This document shows, piece by piece, positions 43,678 through 54,771 of a DNA stretch of 64,000 nucleotides (position 1 is its first letter; every line of letters starts with the position of its first letter). Source of the stretch: Scilla litardierei. Lineage: Eukaryota > Streptophyta > Magnoliopsida > Asparagales > Asparagaceae. A program made the translations under genes and the position numbers. The stretch lies in contig JAULAV010003585.1 in assembly GCA_030789695.1 (NCBI GenBank), positions 32,279 to 96,278 of the forward strand, given 5' to 3'. The notes beneath the pieces are model-generated. The model did not search any database, was not told where the DNA came from, and worked only from the letters and a program-made list of their open reading frames with translations.

Positions 43678-43680
<3 letters not shown>

Positions 43681-43682
43681 TT

Positions 43683-44405
43683 TGATTGTAAACCTTTTAT
43701 GTTTACTTAAATTTCAGTTAAATATAATGTTGACCGCAGAAAGGTCAGTAACTACATATACATCTTACATAATCGTTAGTGAAATTCACAAATTATTAGA
43801 GATGGGCACAAATTTCCTCGTATGATTGCTCCATTTAAGAGTGATATATCCTTCCGTTACTTCATCAAATTATGTACACTAACTTGTGTGGTGCATCTGG
43901 GTTATACATGTTATTAAATGTAGAAGAATATATATGGTTCACAATGATCACCAAAATTTAAACTGTGCCACTCAGAAAGGTCAGTAAACCTTTTATGTTT
44001 ACTTAAAATTCAGTTAAACATAATGTTGACCACAGAAAGGTCTGTAACTACATAGACATCTTACATAATTGTTACTAGTGAAATTCACAGATTATTAGAG
44101 ATGGGCACAAATTTCCTTTTATGTTATGTTTACTTAAATTTCAGTTAAACATAATGTTGACCACAGAAAGGTCAGTACCTACATAGACATCTTACATAAT
44201 CGTTACTAGTGAAATTCACAAATTATTATAGGTGGGCACAAATTTCCTCATATGATTGCTCAATTTAAGAGTGATATATCCTTCCGTTACTTCATCAAAT
44301 TATGTACACTAACTTGTGTGGTGCATCTGGGTTATACATGTTATTAAATGTAGAAGAGTATGTATGGTTCACAATGATCACCAAAATTTAAATTGTGCCA
44401 CTCAG
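43683..44405. repeat. Threefold tandem repeat beside exon 5
   Basis: Two nearly identical units of about 285-290 bp (43690-43975 and about 44122-44405; landmarks AATATAATGTTGACCGCAGA and GTGGTGCATCTGGGTTATAC) flank a shorter middle unit of about 140 bp (43983-44121). The last unit ends about 40 bp from the splice donor of NHD1 exon 5 (44444). Confidence 0.85.
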
Positions 44406-44444
44406 ACTTCAAAAAAAGAAGTAAAAAAATAGGGGATTGCATAC

Positions 44445-44551
44445 TTTCTGTATTCTGATGGAGGAACCAGCTTTCGCAGCAAGGAGACCATAACAATTGT
44501 AGATGTTAGATTGTCAAGCACTGAACTAAGGAAGAAGGTGACAAACCCAAC
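44445..44551 (-). CDS. NHD1: NHD1 exon 5
   Basis: 107 bp: 35 codons plus two bases (phase 2 at the donor). Acceptor AATTTATCAG|GTTGGG, donor ACAGAA A|GTATGC at 44445/44444. Encodes VGFVTFFLSSVLDNLTSTIV, the membrane segment with the Asp-Asn pair (LDNLTST) that is a hallmark of the NhaD/ArsB-type transporters, and ends LVPPSEYRK across the junction. The flanking introns are 5.75 kb and 25.4 kb. A threefold tandem repeat lies within 40 bp of the donor (43683-44405). Confidence 0.93.
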
Positions 44552-44874
44552 CTGATAAATTCAACAAATGGAACTGTCAGAATATGATATAAATATGTCT
44601 ATACTGCACATGCATGGTTAATCAGTTTTTAGTTGTTCATATCTTATTCAGAATCATAAATTAGTTAAAAACTGAAGCAAATTATAACGTATTTCAGAAT
44701 AATGAATAAATCAAGTTTGCAATGACTAGATTGCCATAAAATTAATTGAGGGAATTCATCACAGCAAGTATGACAGAATATGGAGTACACTAAAGCAGTT
44801 GATGATGTCTGTTGGAGAAAAACGTATTTACAAGATTCTTTCATTCAGAGTCACCAAGTTTGGGGGATGTAGTA

Positions 44875-45253
44875 TGATGCAATCTCGGGTTTGGTGGAAA
44901 TAAAATGGGATTTTTATAAAGTGGAAAAGGAAAACAGTGGAATTTTTATATGGAATTTTTATAGAGAAGAATCTGAAATTAACAAAATAAATGGTCTTAG
45001 GAGAGGAGGCCTCTCTCCTAGCCTTTCTTTCAAGATGACAGCCTAAATCTCCCGGCTAGGGTTCGTGGACACCCAGAACAATAATCTTCTCAATATTCAA
45101 GCATGCCCTCTCTAATCCCCATAGCCACTTATATATGATAAAATAAAGACTAAAAATTACAAAAAGTCCCTAAAACTGACGATTACTAAAAAGACCCCTA
45201 AAATCCGGAAATTACGAAAACATCCCTAATGGGCCAGATTTACAGATCTATCA
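44875..45253 (-). repeat. 3' LTR of element F
   Basis: 379 bp. It contains a short internal duplication of GGAATTTTTATA near 44942-44970 that the other LTR lacks. Confidence 0.87.
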
Positions 45254-46360
45254 TTACTCCGCCCCTGAAAACCCACGTTGTCATCAAGATAATGCATGAC
45301 GTCTATGGACGTGCTAGGGGTTGCTCGTTCCATCCAGGATCGAATGGATGATCGTCCCCGCTGGATCAAAGGGCCACCAAGAGCTCTGTCCTTCTCGGTA
45401 TGTCGCCGCAAGAATGGTAGTGCGTCCCTAGCTGAGTCGTCTACGCACTGGTGCTTTCCATTCTGAATTTGGACTCTAAAGGGGTCCGGAATCGTCAAAA
45501 TATGGAAGCTACGCAGAAAATCCTCCGAAAATAGCCTAAAATTCCCGAAAAATCACACGGTGCACTGTCCAGCCGTTGATTGGTCAACGGCTCGCTTCGG
45601 CGGCTTGGCTTAGCCGGCTCGGGCAGGCGGTTACCCAATGGAATCGATTGAATCGAGCCGCCACTAGAGCGATAGCGGCTCGCCGGCACCAATCCCCTTT
45701 TTCGGTGGCTCCGATGTCCGTTGGCTGCGAAGATCTGTCTGTTGGGTTCGTCGGGACAAGGAAGCTGCTAATGGTGACGGCAGTTCCAGATTCTGCCAGA
45801 CGAGCCGCTGGCAAAACTCAAAATGTGGGGCGGAGGCCCTCTAGGGGCTCACCCGAGTACAGGCGGCCCCTCGCGAGGTAGCCGGCTAGCGGTGGCCCTC
45901 CTGCGGGTCGCTCGATTCGAGGCGGCCCTTATGGGGCTCGCCTGACTTGGGGCGGCCCTCATGGGGGTCGCCCTTGTCGGGACGGCCCTCAGGGGTCCGC
46001 CGGCACCGGAGGGGGCTCGCCTGTCTTTACCGGTAGCGAATCTTCATCGATCGACGTCAACATCTTCATATCTGCTCTGCCTTCCGTCTCTTCTCCGAAT
46101 CTGATAGATCTGAGCTTGAGATCTTCATATCTATGCTTGGGGTCTTCAGATCTGAGTCGTCATCGTCATCGTGTTTCAAATCTGAAGCCGGATCTAACTT
46201 GTTGGCCTCCAAAAGTTCCGCATTTTTCCTTACCTCTGCCGCCGTTTCCTCGACCTCTTCTTCCTCAAGGACTTTCCTCAACTACTGAAAGAGTTGCTTC
46301 CAAGATTTCTTTTCTTCCTTTTTCATCATGTGTGTCAAGATCGAAGCTCTGATACCAATT

Positions 46361-46727
46361 TGATGCGATCTAAGGTTTGGTGGAAATATAATGGGATTTT
46401 TATAAAGTGGAAAAGGGTAAAAGTAGAATTTTTATATAGAAGAGTCTGAATTAACAAGATAAATGGCCTCTTTAGGATAGGAGGCCTCTCTCCTAGCTTT
46501 TCCATCGAAATGAAAGCCTAAATCTCCCTACTAGGGTTCGTGGCACCTAGAACAATAATCTTCTCAATAATCATGCATGTCATCTCTAATCCTCATAGCC
46601 CCTATAAATAATAGATTAAAGTCTAAAAATTACAAAAGGACCCTAAAATTGAAAATTACTAAAAAGCCCCCTAGAAATTGAAAAATTACGAAAACAACCT
46701 TAATGGACCAGAGTTGCAGATCTATCA
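46361..46727 (-). repeat. 5' LTR of element F
   Basis: 367 bp. It starts TGATGCGATCT on the plus strand and ends GATCTATCA, followed by TAGTA. Confidence 0.87.
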
Positions 46728-46869
46728 TAGTACTCACATCATGTTATCTTATTAATCGCATGCCTTCCACGATTCTCAATGGTCCAATGGGACCAATACC
46801 ATATTCATTGATCTATAAATAATGTTATCTTTTTACCTTATAGAATCTTCGATTAAGTTTGTTTTATTC

Positions 46870-47140
46870 ATAATAATAGTATTGATAAAACTAAATTGGA
46901 TCGTATGGATTTTAAATGTGTTTTGGGATATTCTTGGAGGAAAAATGGTTATAGACATTATTGTCCCACTTTCAATAATTTTTTTATTATTGCAAATAAA
47001 ACTTTTTTTAAATTTACCACATTTAAAGAATTCTTCTCGCCTATTTTGGAAAAAAATTTCATATACTTCCTTTTAAACTCACCCTCTTATTCGAAGAAAA
47101 TGGATTCGTTGCCCCCTAAACATAGAGAACTAACACAAGT
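46870..47140 (+). pseudogene. Copia integrase C-terminal fragment
   Basis: The plus-strand frame from about 46890 reads DRMDFKCVLGYSWRKNGYRHY and then CPTFNNFFI and KTFFKFTTF, which parallels the KCVFLGYxxxQKGYRCY-type segment downstream of the copia integrase core and the following DVTFFE stretch. Only about 90 residues remain. A hydrophobic open frame overlapping it (46822-47076) is a shadow in another phase. Confidence 0.65.
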
Positions 47141-48814
47141 GTACGAGACTAAACAAGTCCGTGATAGTTGTGCTAACTGTCCTTGTAGATCCCATCTTTA
47201 ATACTCTATCTTTGATCAAGACTACGTAATCAACGACGGACGAATGGCTTAATGATTGTTTGATAACATACCATACCATGAGAAACAAGTTTTGATCAAA
47301 TTTTGAATGAAGACATTATGCAGTAAGAATATGCAACCGCGGAGAAGATTGTTGCAAGGTATTGATTGTTTTTAAGGTGTCTAATTTAATAACATTATTT
47401 TTATATTAATATTAAATTGTGACCACATAATTCCAAAAGGCCTGGTTCCGTCACTGCGTGACATGTATTCTCACAACAAAACATGTGACTTCTACAAATT
47501 AGTTAACAAATTTAATAACTAAACCACTTAGAAGTTCACGAGTTCACTCTATTTGTGACAAGTTGAGCATGTACGATGTATATGATGTATATGCTTGTGC
47601 TTTAAAGTTTAAAGCAATGTATAGAAGTAAGAATTTTGTCTAAAATTAGGCAATATTAAAATTAAATAATAATTAGTAACTGGAGCATGAGTATGCGTAG
47701 GAATCAAATAAGAGTGATAAATCATAGTTTGTTCAACTTTCCACACAGCAACAATACCCCAATTTGATATAAGAACTTTATTTCCATTTTATCAATTACA
47801 AATAACAGTAATAGTGGCAAGGGGTTGTCGTGCGCCATGGATTTTTTAAAATTGTAAATATTAAAAATTGAAAAAATTGAAAAAAAAGGAAAATTCTAAA
47901 TAATTCTATAACTTTTCTTTAAAATCAAATTAAATTATACAACTATATTCATTAATCTTCTCAAGGTTCACCTATTAACAATCACTATAAACAATTTAAA
48001 CAAGTAAAATAGGTGATAGTCGGAGAATACATAACCTTTGAACCACATTTTGATTCATTTCATCATCCAAAATTTATACCTCATACAAATTCAATGTGTG
48101 GCATATCAAAAAGAAATACGACTAATTAGTAATAGTAACAATTAACTTATAGGTAAGTGAAGTGTTTAAAGTAAAGGAGCAACTAGAATAACATCAAGCA
48201 AGCACGCAAATAAATTTAACTGATGAAATTATAGTACCCAAAAAACATAACATAGCACTCAAATTTGCATTCAACAAGTTCAGCAAGAACATTTTCCACA
48301 AAATACCAAGTTAGCAACATTGAATCTTCCTTCTTAAATGTCAATTTTGAAAGGACATAAGGATGGGGAAAGAACAGAAGGGTGATAAAGATAGAGATGA
48401 TAGACAGATCTAGGATTTCCTGATTTTCTTTTTTGTCAATTTTAAAGTTTAAATTCTATTCTTATTCGTTTAGGTTTCGTTTCAATATAATTTAACTTAA
48501 ACTCTCCACACAACAACCCAAATCGAAGCCCTAAAGGGTTGGATAAAAAGGGGGTGACAGGCCAACTCACCTTTGTGGGTGGCCCACCTTAGCGGACCGC
48601 ACATGCCCCGACAAACCATGGTGATAGGACACCAACCATAGCCGCCAAATCAAAAGGCAAGACATCCACCATGGCAGTGCCATGGCCCACCAATTTTAAT
48701 AACAAACCCATAAGTTTTTACTTCGGTTAACATAGCAGCATAGCAAAGAGCCCAACTGCATTTACATGGAATAATAATTAGCAATGTACCACATATCTAT
48801 CTCATTTCCGTAGT
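47141..48814. other. Intron 4 of NHD1, unclassified AT-rich sequence
   Basis: No gene or identifiable element. 48540-48720 is locally GC-richer with CCATGG and GGCCCACC words but no domain. The rest is AT-rich. Confidence 0.5.
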
Positions 48815-49700
48815 ATCGACTGGTATATCAGAGTAAATGCTCGCTCAATACGATATCACATGTATAATTATGTTTCTCAATTTTTATGCTTATTGCCCCA
48901 TAATATCGGTAAGGCAACTTATATTTCGGTTTGAAATATTAACTGATATTAGATTTTTTTAAAGGGTTTACAAATCAGATCCTAAGAAAATTGGATCCTG
49001 ACCCAACCAAAACCCAATAAGCCATATATAAAGCAAGAAGTAGGGGCGGGATGAAAGATTAACCCTAATTTCTTCAATCAATTCCTTTTCTTCTGGATTT
49101 CACGATCTTCAGGTATCGTCATGACCTCGTGATCATCGTTCGTACTTCGCAATTCTCTCTCAATCTCTCTTTCATTCTCTCAATTATCGTGTAGCTCGTT
49201 CAACCGATGCTCTCTTCCCTCGTCTCTCTTTCAATCTCTCTTACTATCACACCTCGGTTTGGCTTGTTGACACATTAGTAGCAACGACACTAACTGAGCA
49301 AGGTGATATCGACAAGCGTTGAAAGCTTCCAACCTCTGGTGAGTAGTTTTTATTTTTTTACCATTTTAAATTTTATTTTGATTTTTTCCAATGTCAAAAA
49401 CCATTTTGTGCAATTTTTTCCTACCACTCCATACACCATTCTTTTATACCCTCAACCTAAGATATTTATCTCACAACGTAGAAGCATGCATCAACGACAA
49501 GAAGAATGTATTTTTTTTATTTTCTTTTCTTTTCTTTCCTTTCCTGTAAAAATGTATGCATTTGATATCTATCTCTAGTGTTTGATATGACACACCAATA
49601 TTTAGTTGATGTTCCCAATATATCTCATATATCCGCTATCCAATATCATATTTTCAAAGTCGATACGCGACCGATATCTCATATTTGGACCACTAATAAT
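48815..49700 (-). repeat. Dispersed repeat with ATATCG-type motifs, copy 2 (longer)
   Basis: The left third (48815-49075) is similar, inverted, to 1570-1862. Both outer zones (48820-48960 and 49590-49685) carry words such as TATCGACTGGTATATC, CCGATATTATG, CCGATATCTCATAT and GATACGCGACC, suggesting subterminal motif arrays at both ends. The middle holds CT-rich sequence (49150-49250). I found no certain target duplication, so the outer limits are approximate. Confidence 0.5.
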
Positions 49701-50305
49701 TAGTCGTGACAAGCATAAAGTGAAAGAGTTGTAAATAATTATGTTGTGCACTAAGAAAATGAGATACAATTGCTAGCAAAGGCTAGTAAGAAATTACTGC
49801 ATGAGATCTTCCCTCTTCATTGTATATAAAAGTAAACTGTGTATGCTAATCAGGCAGGCCTTGGGGTATAATATAACTCTGTATAGCAAGACAATCGTCT
49901 TCCCTTTCTTCTAGATGTATCTCCCATTAAAGAGAATTTTGAGGCACCAGCTGGTCTTTTAGGACCATGGTAACAGCCTCTCTTTTGTCTAGTTTCATTG
50001 GCTAGAAATTTGGCACTAGTAAGATATGGTTGCCTTCAGATCAACAGCTGGTCGCTGAACTCCGTCAAATGTTTCTAGGAACTTTGCGCCATAGCTGACC
50101 CCATTTTGATGGGGAAAACCTAGATAATGTTAGTAAAGATAATAAATTCTATATGTGCTTGTACTTAAAAAAGTAGATGTTTGAGCTATGTTTGGTGTGA
50201 AACAAATAAGTCATGAAACCATTTGACCAGACTGATATTGAAGCAAGCAGTGAGTCTCATAAAATGCAACCATCAACTCATGAAATGAAAGAGAATGTTG
50301 CATAC
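49701..50305. other. Intron 4 of NHD1, next to exon 4
   Basis: No gene. The splice donor of exon 4 lies at 50305. No repeat family is recognised. Confidence 0.5.
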
Positions 50306-50482
50306 CACCCAAAGAAGAATTCGAGGCTTCCTCGTGGTAATGTTGTCGGTAACCAGCTTAAATCCTTGATGCGCATCAACAATTTCCACTATCGTCATAG
50401 CACCAAGCAAGAAAAAAACTATCTCGCTGACTTCGGCAGATGCTCGGGTTAACTGCGTTACAGCTATATCTGTTGAAGGAGC
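50306..50482 (-). CDS. NHD1: NHD1 exon 4
   Basis: 177 bp, 59 codons, phase 0 on both sides. Acceptor TTACTGATGTAG|GCTCCT, donor TTGGGTG|GTATGC. Begins APSTDIAVTQL and includes EIVFFLLGAMTIVEIVDAHQ, a membrane segment with the acidic cluster VEIVDAHQGF typical of the family, then TDNITTRKPR. It is separated from exon 3 by a 3.8-kb intron that holds an RTE LINE. It is recognisable only on the minus strand; an open frame on the opposite strand is a shadow. Confidence 0.92.
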
Positions 50483-50879
50483 CTACATCAGTAATAAGAT
50501 AATTGTCAAATGCAAAAAATCTACTCTATATGTTGGAAGTTTTGGTGACTGAATAACATAATCCACAACTAAAATAACAATGGCTCAATAATTATTTTAC
50601 TCTCCGATGGCGTTATAAACAAAATTGTTCCAGAAGGAAAATGCAACAAAGAATAGTCTGTTAGATACAGCAGACTAAAGTGCTGTAGCTAGTGAAAAAA
50701 GTCAGTAAGGTGCCAACATCCTTCAATTGAAAACAAACGATAAAAAATAAAATTAAAAATAGAAAAAAATTTAAAAATACTAGTAAAAATAAAAGGGATT
50801 GTCTTCATGCAGGAAATCTTTAAGTCATTCTTGCTATAACCAAAAGATCTAGTAGGCATGGAAGGGGAGGCAAGATCTT

Positions 50880-52720
50880 GGTGATGATATTTATCATCGT
50901 CATCATAACCTTCATCCCAAAAAATTGGGGTCGGCTTCCTAGACTCAATAGAAAGATGAATCATAATCACATCGGATCGTGATATTGAAAACTCTTTTCC
51001 ACTTTTCGACGCATTATAACATAAAGCTTTGTCTTCTGTCAAACTTAGATCTTCCATATCCTTTCTTATCACTTCCATTCATGTCTTTGTGATCAACCTT
51101 TTTTCTTTTGATCTCAACATTCATATGTTCTATTTGTCTTACAGGCGTATCAATAGATCTTTGATGTATATAACCAAACTATCTCAAACGATGTTCTCTC
51201 AGCTTTTACGCTATATGACCATGCCTACCTTCGCTCAGATATACTTATTTCTTCCATTATCTTTTCTAGTATTTCCACACATCTACCGCGAATTCACATC
51301 TTTGCCACACACAACTTTTTCATTCTTCATGGTGATAATCCAACACTTTGTACCATATAACAAAGCTTGTGTAATCATCTTCTTATAAAATTCACCATTT
51401 AACCGCACCGATATATTTCGATTGCACAACACTCCTGATACGGCTCTCCACTTCTATCATCCTAATTTACTTATATGATCAACATCTTCCTTAATCCATG
51501 CTTCCTCTTAGATAACCAACCAGAAATACTTAAATTAATTACTTACCGGTATACTTTCCCCATCCAGCTTCACTACGTTATAATCTTCATGTTTCACTTT
51601 GCTAAAATTATATTTCATACTCGATCTTATTCCTTCTAAATTTGAAACTCAAGTCTCCAATATCTGTCTTTACAAATCTTACTTTGCATTTACATCATTT
51701 TTGATCTCATCCAATAAAATAATATCATCTACAAATAACATACGCCAAGACACTGCATCTTGAATATGCCTTATGAGCTGATCCATCATTATAATAAAGA
51801 GTGGACTCAGAGCCGAACCTTGATGTAACCCAATAGTTATCAGAAAATTATTTGGTATTCATCCATAAATCCTCACATTAGTGACAGCTCCTTAATACAT
51901 ATCCTAAATTAAAGTAACATAGTTTAGAGAGACATCTTTCTTCAGGTATGCTTAGATTTCCACAGAGTCTCTCTAGGGACTTTATCATAAAATTTCATCG
52001 GGTCAATAAAGACCACATTCAACTCTCTCACTCACGTACTCTATATTGCTTCATAATCTCCCTCATGAGATGTATTGCCTCTGTTATCGAACATTCTCAT
52101 ATAAAACCAAATTGATTTTGTGACATGGTAATATTTTTCCTTAACCTAAACTCGATCACCATCTTCCACAGTTTCATGATATGACATATTAAAATAATTT
52201 CATGATAGTTAAAGAAACTTTATATATCACCTTTATTTTTATGCAAATGTACCAACGTGCTACTCATCTACTTCTTTGGTATTCTATTTGATTCTCAAAT
52301 TTTGTTAAATGGCTTTATCAACCGTATAATGTCTACATTTCCTATGTATTTTCATGTCTCTATAGGAATCCCAACCGGTCCATATGTTTTTCTGGATTTC
52401 ATTCCCTTTAAATTTCCTCACACCTCACATGCTCTAATTCTTCATAAAAATTAATGATTCAGATCTAAGGGAACCTTATTATCTCATATATCTCGGATAT
52501 AACTTCTCAAAGAATTTATCAAAGTACTCTCTCCACCTACCTCTAATCTCCTCATTTTTAATCAAAAAAAATTTTGTTTTCATCTTTAATACACTTATAT
52601 GTGTTTGTTTTTTCTTTCTTTAGGACTTCACTGAATGATTATAAGGTTGGCATACACCATCCCAACCTTCTACAGTTCGCAGCAAGAACCTCCCTTATTC
52701 ATGGTTCCAGTTTTTTTACA
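50880..52720 (-). pseudogene. RTE-clade LINE, 5'-truncated, in intron 3 of NHD1
   Basis: Minus strand. The reverse transcriptase catalytic box is visible at about 51750-51705 as RMLFVDDIILLDE (family FADDIVL; Ala to Val). The C-terminal segment near 51200-51100 reads FGYIHQRSIDTPVRQIEHMNVEI-like sequence, the counterpart of RWFGHVQRRP. The end (51040-50880) encodes SKSGKEFSISRSDVIM and a His/Asp repeat from a short TGATGA-type microsatellite. The endonuclease domain is absent, so it is 5'-truncated, as is usual for LINEs. Numerous stops. It is a different copy from the one at 1863-7190. Confidence 0.75.
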
Positions 52721-54304
52721 CCAATCTAAATGGCTGATGTGAAGCTGTCAGCCAATTATAAGATTTTGTACCATCTTTCATGGAGCCTTTTACTACATAG
52801 CCAACCACATTTTGATGGGAAGTTAGAATGATGATGACGCTGCAATGATTCATAAACAAACTTATTACAATTAGCTCAGTATTTAAAATTTGATATTGCA
52901 TGATTATCATCACCTAAGGTTGACCAAATTATGGAGATTAACACAAGGATTCAAATATCAGTAGATTCCGATATGTATAGGAAATATCATATTGGATTCG
53001 AGGCAACCAAGACAATACTGGTTGAAATGGCAGTGCAATGTGGATATTAACAATATATGTTTAGTATTCGGATTATTTAGGCTTTGTGATGGCCACAATT
53101 GGCCAATACAAACCCAACGACGGTTTATATTAGTGTATATAAAGCATCCTAAACCAGATTTTGCTTCAAGTCCGAGTGTTGTCCATAATTTCTAAAAACT
53201 AAGTCAGAAGAGCATCGGAGTACCTCTTTCTCACACTAGGACATCTCTAACAACGCACGAATATCATATAGTCTTTTTTGTTGTTAAATAGTTAATAACT
53301 AGTCATAACCCGTGACTCTAGGTTACCGGGCATTCAAAATATTCTCCCGAAAAATTTCAACCAGTTCAAAATCTCCTCCCACAAAAAAAATTGCACCAAA
53401 ATTATCCAAAAACATTTGCAGCCACCTTCAAAATATTCCACCATAACAAAAAAAATTAACCATATTCAAACTAATAGTTAGTTCCCAGAGAATTTAGTTT
53501 CCCCAAAATTTTAGTTTCATCCATATTTAGTTCTCCTAAATATAAAATTTTTAGTTTCCTTCATATTTAGGTCCCAAAAAATTTTAATTAACCCTAAAAT
53601 TTAGTTACCTCCCGATTTAGTTCTCCCAAAATTTAAAATTTAGGTTCTCTCAAAATATAGTCCCCTTCAAATTTAGTTTTCCTCACAATTTTAAGATTTC
53701 CTCCCAAAATTTTAGGGTTTCCCTACAAAATTTTCACAAACTCTCATCATATGCATTGATTTCTCAAGATTCATTCTCAATCGTCCTTCTACCCACCATT
53801 TTGTCCTAGTTAGCAACCACATTCAAAAATATTCATCAATTGTATAATAAACACTTAATATATCAATCGTTCCATCCCAACAACCATGAAATTATTCCCA
53901 AATTTTAAACCCTGCTAACTAAATACCTATCCCAAAAATTAAATGTCCTATTTACATATAAATTACTATTACAACAACTATTGTGTTATACAGTATTGTC
54001 ATGATATGATTAAAATTCCATCAATTGTTCCAAATAACCCAGGTTTGAAATCTTGGTATCAATATTTATAGCTTCAATCTCGTCAATCTCAGCAATATCA
54101 CCCACCTCAAATCGGTCAGATTACTTCCTAAAAATAATTAAACATATCCTGTTGGTGCATGTAGCAATATCCCAGCGAAAAATGCTACCTGAACAGAAAT
54201 GAAACAACTGCATCGTTACATACGGTACAACAGCCCCATACAAGAGATATGCTTCCATGCATAAAGAAATGAATCAAGAATAAATAAAAAGAAACGAGTC
54301 ATAC
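52721..54304. other. Intron 3 of NHD1, unclassified, with degenerate repeats
   Basis: No gene. At 53475-53720 a degenerate ~30-bp unit of the form ATTTAGTTYYCCCAAAATTT recurs about eight times. A stretch at 54150-54200 has an exon-like minus frame but no place in the antiporter. The splice donor of exon 3 is at 54304. Confidence 0.5.
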
Positions 54305-54433
54305 CCCAATGCTCCTAATGACCCACAAGCAAACAGCCATCAACAATGCCACCCCACTTTTATTAAATGCCAGTGATTCTTCAAAGACTATTCCCGCGTA
54401 CCCCAACACAAACACCAAAGCCATTGCAACATC
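54305..54433 (-). CDS. NHD1: NHD1 exon 3
   Basis: 129 bp, 43 codons, phase 0 on both sides. Acceptor TTGCTGTTGCAG|GATGTT, donor ATTGGG|GTATGA. Encodes two hydrophobic segments with the NhaD-family stretch GYAGIVFEESLAFNKSG between them and ends LWVIRSIG. The Glu pair in FEES and the following NKSG turn are conserved in plant and bacterial NhaD proteins as I know the family. Confidence 0.9.
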
Positions 54434-54518
54434 CTGCAACAGCAAATGTAATCGCCATCACTTACTCAAAAGCAGCATTTTTTTTCCAAAACTAATTCAC
54501 CAAAAGAAAGCAATTTAC

Positions 54519-54695
54519 TTGGTTAGCAGCCACCCAAGAGTGATTAATAGCAACAGTCCCAGCGAGAGCCGATCCAAGAATCGCAAGAGCTTTGAGGAGA
54601 TCAGTCTTGGGCTGGTAATTCGCCTCGAAATCCTGCGAGCTGAAGTCGTCCACCGAGCACAAAGGATCACACTTTCCAGAACCATCAATCAGATC
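54519..54695 (-). CDS. NHD1: NHD1 exon 2
   Basis: 177 bp, 59 codons, phase 0 on both sides. Acceptor AATCTTAG|GATCTG and donor AACCAA|GTAAAT. Contains the family-typical NYQPKTDLLKALAILGSALA and ends NHSWVAANQ: the end of the soluble N-terminal region and the first membrane segment. Introns on either side are 76 and 85 bp, the normal plant size, in contrast to introns 3 to 6. Confidence 0.88.
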
Positions 54696-54771
54696 CTAAG
54701 ATTCACAAATTGCAACAAACGTTAAGATAAAAGACAAACCGTGGAACTTCTTCAAAGTTCTCTGGAATTAC

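Larger units (their letters stand above)
44875..46727 (-). mobile_element. Internally deleted LTR element F of the gag-only family
   Basis: 1,853 bp with perfect TAGTA target duplications (44870-44874, 46728-46732). LTRs are 46361-46727 (5', 367 bp) and 44875-45253 (3', 379 bp), clearly diverged. An intact primer site TTGGTATCAGAGC is on the minus strand next to the 5' LTR (46358-46346). The 3' block (about 45295-45254) reads CTTGATGACAACGTGG plus purine run GGGGCGGAGTAA, a mutated form of the family block. The interior has a charged segment (46281-46066, EEEEVEETAAEVRKN) and a GC-rich region of ~30-bp repeats with GGCGGCCCTC / GGGGCTCGCC (45831-46015), corresponding to the gag linker. Gag core and knuckle are missing. 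Confidence 0.87.

Noticed and set aside
46822..47076. Hydrophobic frame as a membrane protein
   Set aside because: It overlaps, in another phase, a recognisable copia integrase segment.
54150..54200. Minus-strand frame VAFFAGILLHAPTG as an extra NHD1 exon
   Set aside because: Exons 3 and 4 already join in phase and match the family without it; no equivalent segment is known in NhaD proteins.
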